The translations under genes and the position numbers were made by a program. Positions 36,621 through 64,000 of a stretch of 64,000 bases of DNA are shown one piece after another. Below the pieces are notes generated by a model. The model had not been told where the DNA came from and ran no database searches. It worked only from the letters and a program-made list of their open reading frames with translations. Numbering within the stretch: position 1 is the first letter of the stretch; the number at the start of each line of letters is the position of its first letter. Source of the DNA: Anseranas semipalmata (taxonomy: Eukaryota > Chordata > Aves > Anseriformes > Anseranatidae); NCBI GenBank assembly GCA_013399115.1, contig VXAA01006078.1, positions 218,380 to 282,379 on the forward strand, written 5' to 3'.

Positions 36621-39600
36621 CCCCTCTTGACCTTTCATGTGAAGGAGTAGAGGAAATGAAAAAAATGTACATGCCACAATTTGTAAAAGCACTTGGGATG
36701 CTGCTGTCTGTGTCTCTTCCCTCCCTCCCCTCCCCACATGTCCTATACTGGTTTCAAGATAGCTTCAAGCTTTTGCTCAACAATCCTTTCCCTCTTCTGA
36801 GCTTCACCTGTAATTAGAAAGAAAAGAATTGAAGAATTAATTTTTTGTATCGCGTTATCCCTGAGCTCTTCTGTTTCTATTTTTACCCCCATCTTCTTTC
36901 ATTCTCCCTTTCTGATCAGAAAAAATAAATCAACTTCTTAACTCATTCTTCTTTGCAAATCTGAGTTCTTCAGCCACAGCTTTCCAGCTGCCTCTTGCTT
37001 GACCTGCAAGAGCTCCTAACACTTACAGCTGCAGCAGAGATCACCATACTGTCATGGTGTTAACAACATGTTGTTAACAAGGACAGCACAGGTAACATGT
37101 ACTCTTCCCAAGTTTCACTACCACACAGCTGGGTAAGCCACTTCCTTTGAGGAAGACATTCATTCATCAGATAGTCCAATAACAGACCATTGGTCTTCAT
37201 TTACCCATCTGTGAGGAAAATGCCATTACCTTCTAGGAGGGAGGGGAGGCTACAGAAAGCAAGCTGGCCTGCTTGAGACAAGCGTTTCACTTTGAGAAAA
37301 ACATTTTTCCAGTGGCTCCAACATCTCTGCTCAGGAGTTAGATGCTGACACCAGCAACTTAAGAGGCCACAGCTGTTGATTCTTTTATGCAAGGCTAATA
37401 CCACAGGTAGCCCCAGTAAAATGATTTATTTATTTATTTTAATATAAGACCCCCCCACACACACATGCAAAAGATTCAAACTAACTTAGAACTAAGGTGT
37501 ACACACTTCACCAGCCATCTGTCACGAAAGCAGCTGGGAGTTTTATGAAAACAGGGAACATTTACACAGTCACTTTGCACTATCAAGGTACACATACTTT
37601 TGGAAGAAAGTCCTCAAGCAAGACAAACTCACTTCCATGACAGCTGTTCTTTGTTGATTCTGTCCCTAGCTGAGGGAAGCTTTCAGTAAGAGTCAGCTTA
37701 CACTACAGATTGAATTTCCATTGTAAATGTGTGCCCAAATCATTCTGTACTATTATTATGCTACTAAGCAACATGCTTGAATATAAAACTATGTCCTCTA
37801 TATAGGCAAAACAGACCATCGGCAGGTAAACCAACAATTTCAGTATTCCAAAACCAACCAAATTCATTGGAACACACAGACCTAGTAAAGCTGTCCAAGA
37901 AGAACAATGGAAACGCTAGAGATATTTAGACAAGACATATCTGTGTGTTCTCTAAGAGAAAAAAAAATGGAACCTACCTATAAAAAGCTTCATGAAGACT
38001 TGGCCTTAGGTCTTCACAGAAACTGCAATTTCAGCTGATCTCCAGGCAAACATGTAATACATGCAAGTGGAGCTTACTGAAGGACAGAAGGCCCAGTTGC
38101 CTTATTTTCCTCAAATTCCTCACTTTTACCAGAAAGCCTAGAAGAAAGCAACAAGTTAAGCAACTATGAATACAAACACACTGTCCATATGTGAACTAAA
38201 TCTTAGTAATTTCTCATTTGCAGAATTTTAGTTCTGTAGGTGGTTGTACAAGGAGGTAACAGACCTTGAGAAAGTTAAATAATAAATCTTAACAGATTTT
38301 CTTTGGCCTACCCACATCTCTGATTCAGGACAAGGCATGAAGATGCTGTTAATGACTCCAGAGGGTCCAATTTACTGCCTCTATACTGTATCTTACCTTA
38401 GTAAATAAAGGACAAACACTGAACTTAAACCAATTTTTAACCCGCTACTCTCCTTGTTCTAACACTGAAATAATTTACAGGAAAAAAAAATAGAAGTGTA
38501 CTTTTTTTTTTTTTCTCCTCAGAAATACACTTCATTAGAGAATGGAAACGTTGAGACAGATTTAATTACTGCTTTCAAAAGGACTTTCTGAATCTGTTGC
38601 AAAAGTTAAGTTAAACTGGATCATACTGCCAGTGCGTCATGGATTAAAGCTACTACAGATTAAGTTTGAACTCATTAAATAGCGCAATGATCGTATAAAC
38701 TTGGCAAGATCAGGCTTAAGTATAAGACCATGGCAAGACCAGCCTATTACAGAAGTATTACAATTATAAACATATTAAAAAGCCTATTTCTTAAGTACAT
38801 GTGTGCATGTGTTTTGCCTGTTAAGTAACAGATTTTGGTTGACCCTCTGGAACATCACTGAGTTTGCCTTACATGTTTCATCTTGACCCAGTGACACCAA
38901 GAGAAGCTGAAATGCTTTTCAGTTTAAATTACTTGCATTTGCCATTATTAATCTCCTCTCATGCTACTTCAACAGCCTTACAAGATGACCAAGCATATCT
39001 TAGCCACTTTTAGTTTTCCATAGACTAATGAATTATCAAACACAAGTTTTGGTGCCTTGCTTTTTGTTTTCTTTCCCAAGCACTTAATAAATGCCTAGCA
39101 TCTGCTCTGATGCACATTTTTGTTGTCTTCTGTTTCTCCCCACCCCCCACCCCCCACCCCGAAGAGGTTCAGAATTCATTCCAGCTTTGATTTTTCATTT
39201 CTTCTAGTTTGAGAAATTTTCACTCAAGAGAAAGCAAAAACAAACAAACAAAACATGCATTATAAAATGGCTTTAAAAATCTATTTTCTCAAGCACTTCT
39301 CCTTATTTGGGGATAACAACAGCAACAAAAAGCTAGAGCACAAAAAAAATTAAGAACTGTTGAGTTCATTTTTCCTTATAAACCATCAGCAATAAGCCTT
39401 TTTATTTTTTTATTTTTTAAACCTGAAATGAGAAAGCACAGATGGCATTTGGTGCTTTTCTTTTTCAGATGAGAACTAGACACCAATGGCACTAATTTTC
39501 TCTAATAAGAGGTTGTGCAGTTGGCAGCAGCCACTTCATTCTCAATGTAATACCTTGATATTTTCGCATCTAATTCTGGTAACTTGCTAATAACTTGTTC

Positions 39601-42600
39601 CTTCGACCTATTTTAAGAAGCAATTTTACTGCTTTAAACACTGCACTGGTTTTAAGGTGACTGGTCTAATCTGCTATCATACTTTTCTTTGTGACTACAA
39701 AATACGAACTGATTTCTAGAAACTCTTACCCTTCAAGGTAAGAACATTAAGTTTAGGAAACTAAAGGTTTTAATAATAGAATTCCCTTTACTACTGATTT
39801 AGACTTCAATTCCTTGCTATTTCACAGCTCACAAACAGTACTTTGTCTTTCTGAATACTTCTATTCTGTACAAATTACACGTACCATCCAACTGCTTCAA
39901 TCACTGTCCTTCAGGAAGAAATTCCAAGCTAAACAGCTACCCCAATCCTGTATCTTCCACGTTTAATTTATTTACAGCTAGTAGAAACTTGTATTCCTTG
40001 TAGCCACTGAAATGCTTGTGCATTAAAAAAAAATCCTGTTTTATTTTTTAGTAAGTTAATGTACTTAAATGTGTACAACCACAAAAGGTGCACAGCTTCA
40101 TCACCCACTTAACAAAGAGTCACAACACATTCTGCAAATACATTTATTTATTGACAAGCAGATCTCAAGCTTGTCTGAGACCATCCATGTAGAATATACA
40201 TTTCAAAAGTGTATTTATACATCAAAGAGGAACAGTAATAACACTTCATTAGCAAGACTGTAAGTTAACATCTTGACTTGGTTAGTTATCAAGACTCAGA
40301 TTTACAGGACAGTCCTCAGTATTTACTTTCAGTAGGACCTCCAGCCAGTGGGAGTGAAGGAAGCTTTACCCCACAAAATTCCTGTTTGTGAGGACCACAC
40401 CGGGAGAACGCAACTTACCTAAGCTCTGATTCACAAAGTGATCAACTATTTGTAGCCCAAAGTCACCTGAAAATTTTTGTTGCTCCATAGCACAGATCAG
40501 CCAGCCACCCCCGACCTGATGTTTATCGCCTTAAAACTGTTCCCATTTCCCCTGCATTTGCTTCTATCACACTACTGCACTCTTATGACTTGTCCTGTAG
40601 TACTCAACACAGTTGTTTCTGCATCCAGTGGAAGTTGCATTTTTATTCTATTTCAGCTCTTTGGTATTCCAGAATCACTTTTCTACAGTGCTACCCTCAC
40701 TCCACAACGTATGAAGCAAGGTTGAGGCCCACCTCTGCAAAGTGCTGGAAGAGGTTCATGAGACACCTTTCTCTAGACATCAGAAGAAAATACTGCTACC
40801 ATTTTGCTAGTGAATCACCCTCCTGCTTGGGGATGCCAATCCATTTCTGCACTGGCACCAGCCACTTTCAGACTACGCTGCAGCTGATGAAAGGAAACAA
40901 CCCTCTAGCCTTCTACCACTACCCCAGCAAACCCACTTGCCCTACAATCATGAAAGCATTGCGGTATCCCCCAGCCCAGACGCCCTGTGGGATATCCAAG
41001 GGGCTCCAAACACTTCCAGTCAGGAGCGTGCCATGACCCACATGATGATACATGCCAAAGCTGACCTGGCTCCAGCTCATCCTGGCTAAGTCCCTTACCT
41101 CCTCGCCCTTTGGTGAAGGATTCTGTTCAGACAGCAGTTGCTATAAGCTCCCATAACGACACTGTTTACTTCTATATCTCACAGAAGAAGGACATACGGA
41201 CATATGCGTGAGTTCGGCTTGTACAGGCTTTATGCAAAGGCCCTGAAGGTATCAAGAAAGTGTGGTGTTTAAAGACAGATATTTGGAACTACAGCTTGTT
41301 GCAAATGGCCAGCAGTGATATCTATTTCTACCACACAGTTTTACCTTTACATGGCTTTTTAATACTCATTTATTGACCCATTCTGCCCCTGGCCTACCAT
41401 TGCTCTGCCCAGTCTTGATCAGCTTTGAGACAGTCTGGCTCCAGCCCATCTGATCATTGCCTTCCAACATATGAAAAAACAAGCCACTTGGCAAGTGTCT
41501 TTTACTCACAGCCCAACAGTGAAGTGAGAACAATTTCCCAAAAAATTCTTGCAAATTATGAGACAGGCACCAAGCCTTGCATTCTCCATATTACTACACA
41601 ACAGTGCTTACTGAAGTAGCACAATTGAGAAAGAACATCTGCCCTGATATTTCCTATTTTCCCTTGGGGCAGCAGTTGAACCAGGAAGGACAGGTCACTC
41701 AAACTCTGACACACTGCAACGGGGCTATGACCCTTTACTACCAGTCCGCTGCAGGTGTATCATCACATTCTCTGGCAGACCAGGTCACATCTAATCCGTG
41801 GCACTTGATAACCCAAACAATGCAGCACATGGCTTGCTTCAAATGACAAAAATGCATGCCCAGACATGAGTCAGTGCCTCAGACACCACACTGTGCTGGC
41901 TGAACCATTCAGACACTTGCAGCTCAACTGTTTTCAGAGTCAAGTTGTCAGCTAAGTCGATTACTGCCACTGTATTTACAAGCCCAACCCCTACTCCATG
42001 CTGCAATGGAAGCAATTAACCTGAAGGCGCTGCCAGTAAATACTGGAGCAAGCACTGAACACAACAGTTACATCCTCATTCAACTACTCATATCCCAAAA
42101 TAGGAACTATCATCATCTTTGCTCGTCTCCAGTGCAGTTAACTTTCTGCACTCACACTTCTGTACAAACCAGTTTAGCTGCTTAGATGTCAATTGGGCAA
42201 CTGAGATGAGGTCCAGAGATCTCTTCAATTAGCTTACCAGATAGCATTAAAAGCAAAACAAAACAAAAACCACACACCAAAGGAGTCATGGGACGTGCAC
42301 TCCTAAAGAGACACAAGAATTCAGCTAGATCGCTAAAGCTAACGCCAAAAAATAGGGAGAACATTTTGCTAGTCAGTCAGCTCTGAATAAGGGCAACTGA
42401 TGCATAAGCAAGCAGGAAGGACACAGAGATAACCATTTCTACTAGATGCAGTAGCTTCCAACTTTTGACTAGTCATGGGTAGACAGATACAGGCAACTAA
42501 GAGGGAGTAAGAGGAAACTGTAGGGAATGAACCTGTATTAAAGACTAATTCATGCACAGCACATATGCACCAGCCTGAATGAAGCAGAAGTTGAGTTTCA

Positions 42601-42844
42601 GCCTATACTGAGGGGTGACCTACTTCAAGTATCTCCCCGTGGGAACAGGGGATCAGAGTATGACCAAAAGCCAGGCACAAAGCAACACTCAATCATAGCT
42701 TGAGTTCATTTGCTCATGAACACAAGCCCTTAAGCACTTAGTTCTGATTTAAATCACAAGTTATATACACAGTTTAATTGAAGCATTCCCACATTTAACT
42801 TCAGCAACATAGGTCTATCAGAAAGTTACACAAACCCAAAAAGC
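36621..42844. other. Spacer between SLC25A17 and ST13
   Basis: About 6.2 kb of mostly AT-rich sequence between the promoter of SLC25A17 and the likely end of ST13. It has the G4 motif at 39138-39160 and A/T tracts, but no gene, RNA or mobile element that I can recognise. Confidence 0.75.
39138..39160 (-). promoter_or_regulatory. G-quadruplex motif
   Basis: On the minus strand four G-runs of 4, 6, 6 and 4 are separated by single T loops. This fits the G4 consensus with the shortest loops, the most stable class. It sits in the spacer about 2.7 kb upstream of the SLC25A17 promoter. Function is unknown. Confidence 0.75.
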
Positions 42845-44514
42845 TTTATTTTTCAAAACCATACTTTATTTTTAAAGGCTACTAGAAGTATTCAGAACTA
42901 TATTTCTTAAGCAAAAAGATTCACATTTCATTCTGCAGGGTCATTAGTATGAGAAAAAGCATTTGGGGATTTATTTTTTGCAATTGTTTTTGAGTTCCTA
43001 CACCAATCCATATTTTAATTAAAAGTGGTAACAACAGTTATGGCTTTAGATACAGAATTACAAAATAGTAACACACAAAGGTTGAGACTCAAGTGGGGAA
43101 CAGATAATTATGATCATTTTTTCACAGAAAGGTAATGTTTTAGCTAAGACAAACAGAGGCAACAATGGTTTTTATGGTAGACAAATCAACATCATCAGCA
43201 GCCACGCAGAAACTGCTTCAAGGATACCCACGCTGTTAATTCACAAGTGTTAGAAGAACATTGTCTGCTCCAATTTACCTCACCTCTTTTTTCCTCTGTA
43301 TCCCAAGCATCAAAAACATGGAAGTATGAAACCACAACAGCTCCCCCCCCCTTTTTTTTTTCTTTTTTTCTTTCCTCTGTTTTAAAGAAAAGGATACAAC
43401 AAAAGACGGAAGACTACAGTATGTGTTGGAGGAAGAGTCATCATTTCTAAACAGATGGCAGGACTTTGGCCAATAATTTTTTTCCATAAGCATGTAAGGA
43501 CTCAAACGGATTCAGAACCCAGGGCTGCAATTTTGTTGGGTATTCTCCCCATCACTGATTTATAACTCTGTATTTACTTGTTCTGGATGGCTTGCATTCA
43601 ATGAGACAGAGGTAGTGATGGGAACAAGATTCCTTCCCTCAAGTTTCCAAATAAATGAAACCTGGTAAGCATGCCCCAGGGAAGGGCAAGTGCAACCAGC
43701 TGAGGACCTACCAACTGGGAAAGGACAAGAGCACAAGCATAGGCAGTAAGCTGCTCTCCCATACCCAGGACTGATTAAAAAAAAAGTTACATAAAGGTGC
43801 TGGACAAGAATTGAGCAAGTAACAAAACCTCTGTGGCCTCTGCAATACATACTTCATGCTAGGTTGTGCAAAGGATAGGACAGCACCTTTGCTGCACAGT
43901 TGTGATAATCAAAATATTGTATTATTTGCAGTACTGCCAGAAGTTCCAGTGTGTAACTAGCTAGCATGGTTATACTGATAATTTTAATAGCTATATAAAG
44001 TCAGTCAACCATTTAAAAAAAATAAGGATTGTATCTGCAGATAATTCCTTTATCCAGTTAATTCTTCAGGCTTGTCCCACCTTTGCTACTTGTGACTAGG
44101 CCAACTTTTCTGTCCTAACTGGATTCAGACAGACTTCATCTATTAAACTTCCTTCCTTTTTGTTCACTGAGGAAAAATAATTAAAAGGAAAAAAAAAGGG
44201 GGGGTTATCTTACACTCCTGGAGTATTATGATTTCTCACAGGAATGTTCATTCCAAAACTGTCTGTAATACTTACAATAAAAGGTTGCAACTCTTGGACA
44301 AGGAGGTATGGTTGAAACTAGGTCATCTGAATATAATTTGAGTGCTATAAACCAATCATTGAATAAAGTCAACACTTGGGGCTAGAGAGCAGTTCTCAGA
44401 ACACCCCATTTCTCTTCTTAAGAAGATCAGAGGTACAATGGTTTGTTTTATTGCAACACTGGTTAGCCAAATCAATCCTTCCCATTCAGATATGATTTTT
44501 ATGAACCAGGGATT
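42845..44514 (-). other. ST13: Probable 3'UTR of ST13
   Basis: Minus-strand AATAAA hexamers lie at 44447-44452 (only 63 bp past the stop), 42970-42975, 42865-42870 and 42845-42850. The cluster near 42.85-42.97 kb would give a UTR of about 1.6 kb, which suits this gene; the near one would give a very short form. The choice is inference. Confidence 0.4.
43341..43380 (+). repeat. Polypyrimidine tract C9/T-rich
   Basis: Forty nearly pure pyrimidines within the presumed ST13 3'UTR (purine-rich in the transcript). Confidence 0.85.
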
Positions 44515-61042
<16,528 letters not shown>

Positions 61043-62142
61043 CTTTTCAGCAAAACAGAGAAGAGAAACAACAAAACAGTAAGATTATCAAAATAGTGGC
61101 ACAAATTCTCTTGATTCAAATCCTGCTGATAATCTCAGCTTTCTGTTGTGACAGAAAACACGACGATCCAACTCGCTGTAAAAGCAATAAAAATAAAGCA
61201 CACATCCACCATGCTTTTCACAATGCAACATAACATATATTGGGTCTCCTGGCTCTTTCACCTAAAACTCCAGTGTTAACTCGTACTCAAGCACATCATG
61301 TATCACCCATCCACCCTTTCTCACAAGGAAAAGTTGCCTTTTTGGCTGAAACTGATTTTTTCCTTAAAACTTAAGTTTTGTTTCAAGTGAGAGCTAGATA
61401 TTATTATTATAGCTATTATTATTATTAAAACTAGAATTATTTTTGAAACAGAGGTCAAACAAGTTAAGAGAACCCTAAAGGCCTAAAAAAAGTCTAATTA
61501 TCCCAGTGTTTTTTCCTGTCTAAAATGCTTATACAATTAAAAGAAATGAAATTGTTTTCTAGGCAGCAATTTTTTTAATGCATTGCAATATTCATGCCTT
61601 CCTATTAGAAGTTTAAGAGCACTTGTACTTTTGCTACAGTTTAAGAGCATTCTCTGTATAAATAGCATTCCCTCGATATAGAATAAACTTCCATAGTATA
61701 TCAGCTTTGGTTAGCAGCCAGAAATAAGCACAGGCTGAATTCTCCAGCTGTTTCATATAACATGTAATCATACCTAATGCCGGCTGCCACAAGGACTACC
61801 GTTCCCATCCATCCTCTGCCCCACTTTCTCATCTACAGATAGTAGAAAAACCAAGCACATTTGTGTCCATCAGCTCAACACGCTCCACCAACTCACTGAC
61901 CACACAACTGGTTCGACATGATGCAGGGGAGAGGGGAAGGAAGCGGGCAAACAGGCAGGAGGAATTGGAAAGGTACAGGAGTGTTGGCTTTCAGGAATTA
62001 GCGCAACCTAAAACTACATCCTAAGGTTGAAATCCTATCTTAAGTTGGGCTGCTGCAGCCCCATTCTCCCATCTTTCCTCCCTCCTGTCACCAGCACCAT
62101 CCCACCATCAGGCCCCCAAGTGGCTGAAAACAAACCTGAATT

Positions 62143-62211
62143 GGGGAGGGGGGGGGAGGCACACAATTTGGGGAGAGAGGGTAGAAGAGGGAAGGGGAGG
62201 CGGCAGGATTA
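62143..62211 (+). repeat. G-rich low-complexity stretch
   Basis: Runs of 3-9 G separated by short A-containing spacers on the plus strand in ST13 intron 1. Possible but irregular quadruplex former. Confidence 0.6.
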
Positions 62212-63837
62212 ACAGGTCCTGGCACAAGGACCTGCAGCAAAGGGCAGGTCAAACGGCACTACGCTACTTCTAGTCTACATCAGGAAAGACATCAAGAAAA
62301 AAAAAAAATCAACTTTCACAAAAAAGGCATCTTCTGAAGCTATTACAAAAATCTACAGGTGTCCCTGGTATGTTGACATTGCTTAATCTATGTTGTACTT
62401 CAAGGGCTGAATAACTGCAGTCTGATGAATCACTAGGGAGCTAGGCAAAAAACACAGTACGTGTAGTAACTGTTCCTCCTAACTTTTTTTTTTTACCCTT
62501 GCAGGCTGACAGTAAGGCATGCAATTCTCTACCCTTCTGTAAAAATCAGAGCGTTTTCAGCCTAGCTTCCTTAACAAGCAGTTCAAGAAAAGCTGGCCGT
62601 AACTACTAAAAGAAAGAGAAACGGGGACTGTCTAGGAGAGCCTTGGAACTTCTCTTCTGCTGCACATCCAAAAACAGTGCAGGATTCAAATTCTAGAGCA
62701 ATTCCAAATTATTGGTCTCAAGATCAGCTGTTTTTTAAGTCTGACACCTTGTTCAAGGCTGAAATCACCTGGTCAGTCTTCTCTACCCTCTTCACATCCC
62801 AAAAGACACCCTGTCCAAGCTTGGAACAGTCTATGATATATCTATCATATGTTAAACATATCTGAAAATGTGCATGTATATATATGCTATTTCATGCACT
62901 ACCAAGGCTAAACAGTTTCATTCCTAGTCCTTGAAAATTCCAAAGTAAGTTCCTCTAAAAACATTCCCTAAAACAGCATTTGATTATTATTGTAAAATGC
63001 GCAGCAAGGATATGCAAAGGTTGCATATTGTATTTAACCTCAACACTATACAGATACACAAGATACTCTTGTAGAAAAACGCAGGTACTGTGTACAAAAA
63101 GGATTTGGAATCAAGTCTTTGGCTGAACCAGTTGTGCAATCCTGGTGACAACCCCTGGGAAGCTGTCGGGACTCCATTGCAACAGGGGCTCCGTGCTCCG
63201 CTGATCGCGCTGCTGTTACGACTTGTTGGAAGAACTGCAGCTGTCATTTCTGCAGCCACTTGCAGCAAAATTATCTTTACAGACTAACAAGAACTCAGAG
63301 GAGTCAAAATCTACCTGAATAAAACAAGAACAACAACAAAAAAAATGGGCAAAAAGCCTAGAACATAAATTATGGGTTCTGGGCTTTACTTTTAAGTGCT
63401 GCTACTGTTTTTTTTTTTTAAACCACATTCCCTGTAATGACTTGTTTCGTAACAATTCACGTCAAAATATTTATATTTGTATGCAATTATGAAAAAGTAG
63501 GCCTGAATAAAAGGGATATCAGAACCCTTTCCAAACGTCATCACACACCAGCATATGCTTTCCATACAGTTATACACAATAAAGGCTGGAAGATAAGTGC
63601 AGGAAAGAAAATCAGAGGTTTCTGATGCAACATGAACAGCTCGTCAGAAATTAAGCACCACGCTTTGACTTCACAAGCTGTTAGCAACACTTAAGTCAGG
63701 AACGTTAGCTTTAAAAAAAAACAAAAATCAACTCAGCCACCAGAATTTTTGTTGAACTTTAGGGAGCTGGAGCAGGTTCTACTTCGGAGTATTTTTTAAG
63801 TTGGGAGGTAGTAACACGGAGCGAAGTTTTTACGTGG

Positions 63838-64000
63838 AAAAAGACCCCCCACGCTTCCACAAGGCTCGTGTTCCACACGTACCACGCACGCACCAGCTAC
63901 AGCCCGGAGAAGCCGGCGCCCAGAGGCTCCCCCCTGCCCCCCCAGGCCCCCTGCTCGGGACCCAACCCGCGGCGCGGCGCCCACGGCGGCTTCAGACACG
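63838..64000 (-). promoter_or_regulatory. ST13: Edge of CpG island at the ST13 5' end
   Basis: G+C and CpG content jump from about 63838 to the window end. This is expected just inside intron 1, next to the unseen exon 1. In mammals the promoter region lies next to the divergent XPNPEP3 gene; whether that holds here cannot be seen. Confidence 0.6.

Larger units (their letters stand above)
61043..64000 (-). other. ST13: ST13 intron 1 (downstream part)
   Basis: The sequence upstream of exon 2 to the window edge shows no match to the expected exon 1 (a GC-rich exon ending in a Trp-Val-Glu-Ser-like reading with a GT donor). The intron therefore runs past 64000. It holds a G-rich stretch at 62143-62211 and becomes CpG-rich from about 63840. 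Confidence 0.75.

Noticed and set aside
63796..63999. 67-codon minus-strand frame at the right edge as ST13 exon 1
   Set aside because: It does not resemble the HIP N-terminus and has no fitting donor. It is probably intron 1 within the CpG island.

Overview
This is a vertebrate chromosomal segment, almost certainly from a bird. It has long introns with GT-AG splice sites, two CR1 LINE fragments and a TG...CA solo retroviral LTR. It also has a short retroelement-like dispersed repeat that I recognise from bird genomes. The LTR and that repeat resemble families I associate with Neoaves rather than chicken; this is an impression from memory, not a search. No bacterial operon, CRISPR array, rRNA or tRNA was seen.

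Two genes were resolved exon by exon, both on the minus strand. SLC25A17 (peroxisomal carrier PMP34) is complete. Its nine coding exons lie between 36250 and 18065, are all in phase, and give a 307-residue protein, the usual length for the family. ST13 (Hsc70-interacting protein HIP) is nearly complete. Exons homologous to 2-12 lie between 61042 and 44515 and encode 324 residues plus a split codon. Exon 1, with the N-terminal dimerisation segment, must lie to the right of position 64000. The order and orientation SLC25A17 - ST13 match the human 22q13.2 block (MCHR1 - SLC25A17 - ST13 - XPNPEP3).

Layout: 1-17.6 kb is gene-free sequence beyond the 3' end of SLC25A17. It is GC-rich in places, contains one CR1 fragment, and shows no MCHR1. 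SLC25A17 occupies 17.6-36.4 kb, with a CR1 fragment and a solo LTR in intron 4 and a CpG-island promoter interrupted by an assembly gap. The spacer at 36.4-42.8 kb carries a strong G-quadruplex motif. ST13 occupies 42.8 kb to the right edge, with a dispersed repeat in intron 8 and the start of a second CpG-rich zone at 63.84 kb.

The genes are functionally separate. One imports cofactors into peroxisomes; the other is a cytosolic cochaperone that stabilises ADP-bound Hsc70. I found no exotic system. The observations most worth checking are an in-frame upstream start codon for SLC25A17 in a better Kozak context than the conserved start, the LTR beside exon 4, the G-quadruplex motif, a homeodomain-site-rich AT island in the left flank, and the diverged linker and GGMP region of ST13.
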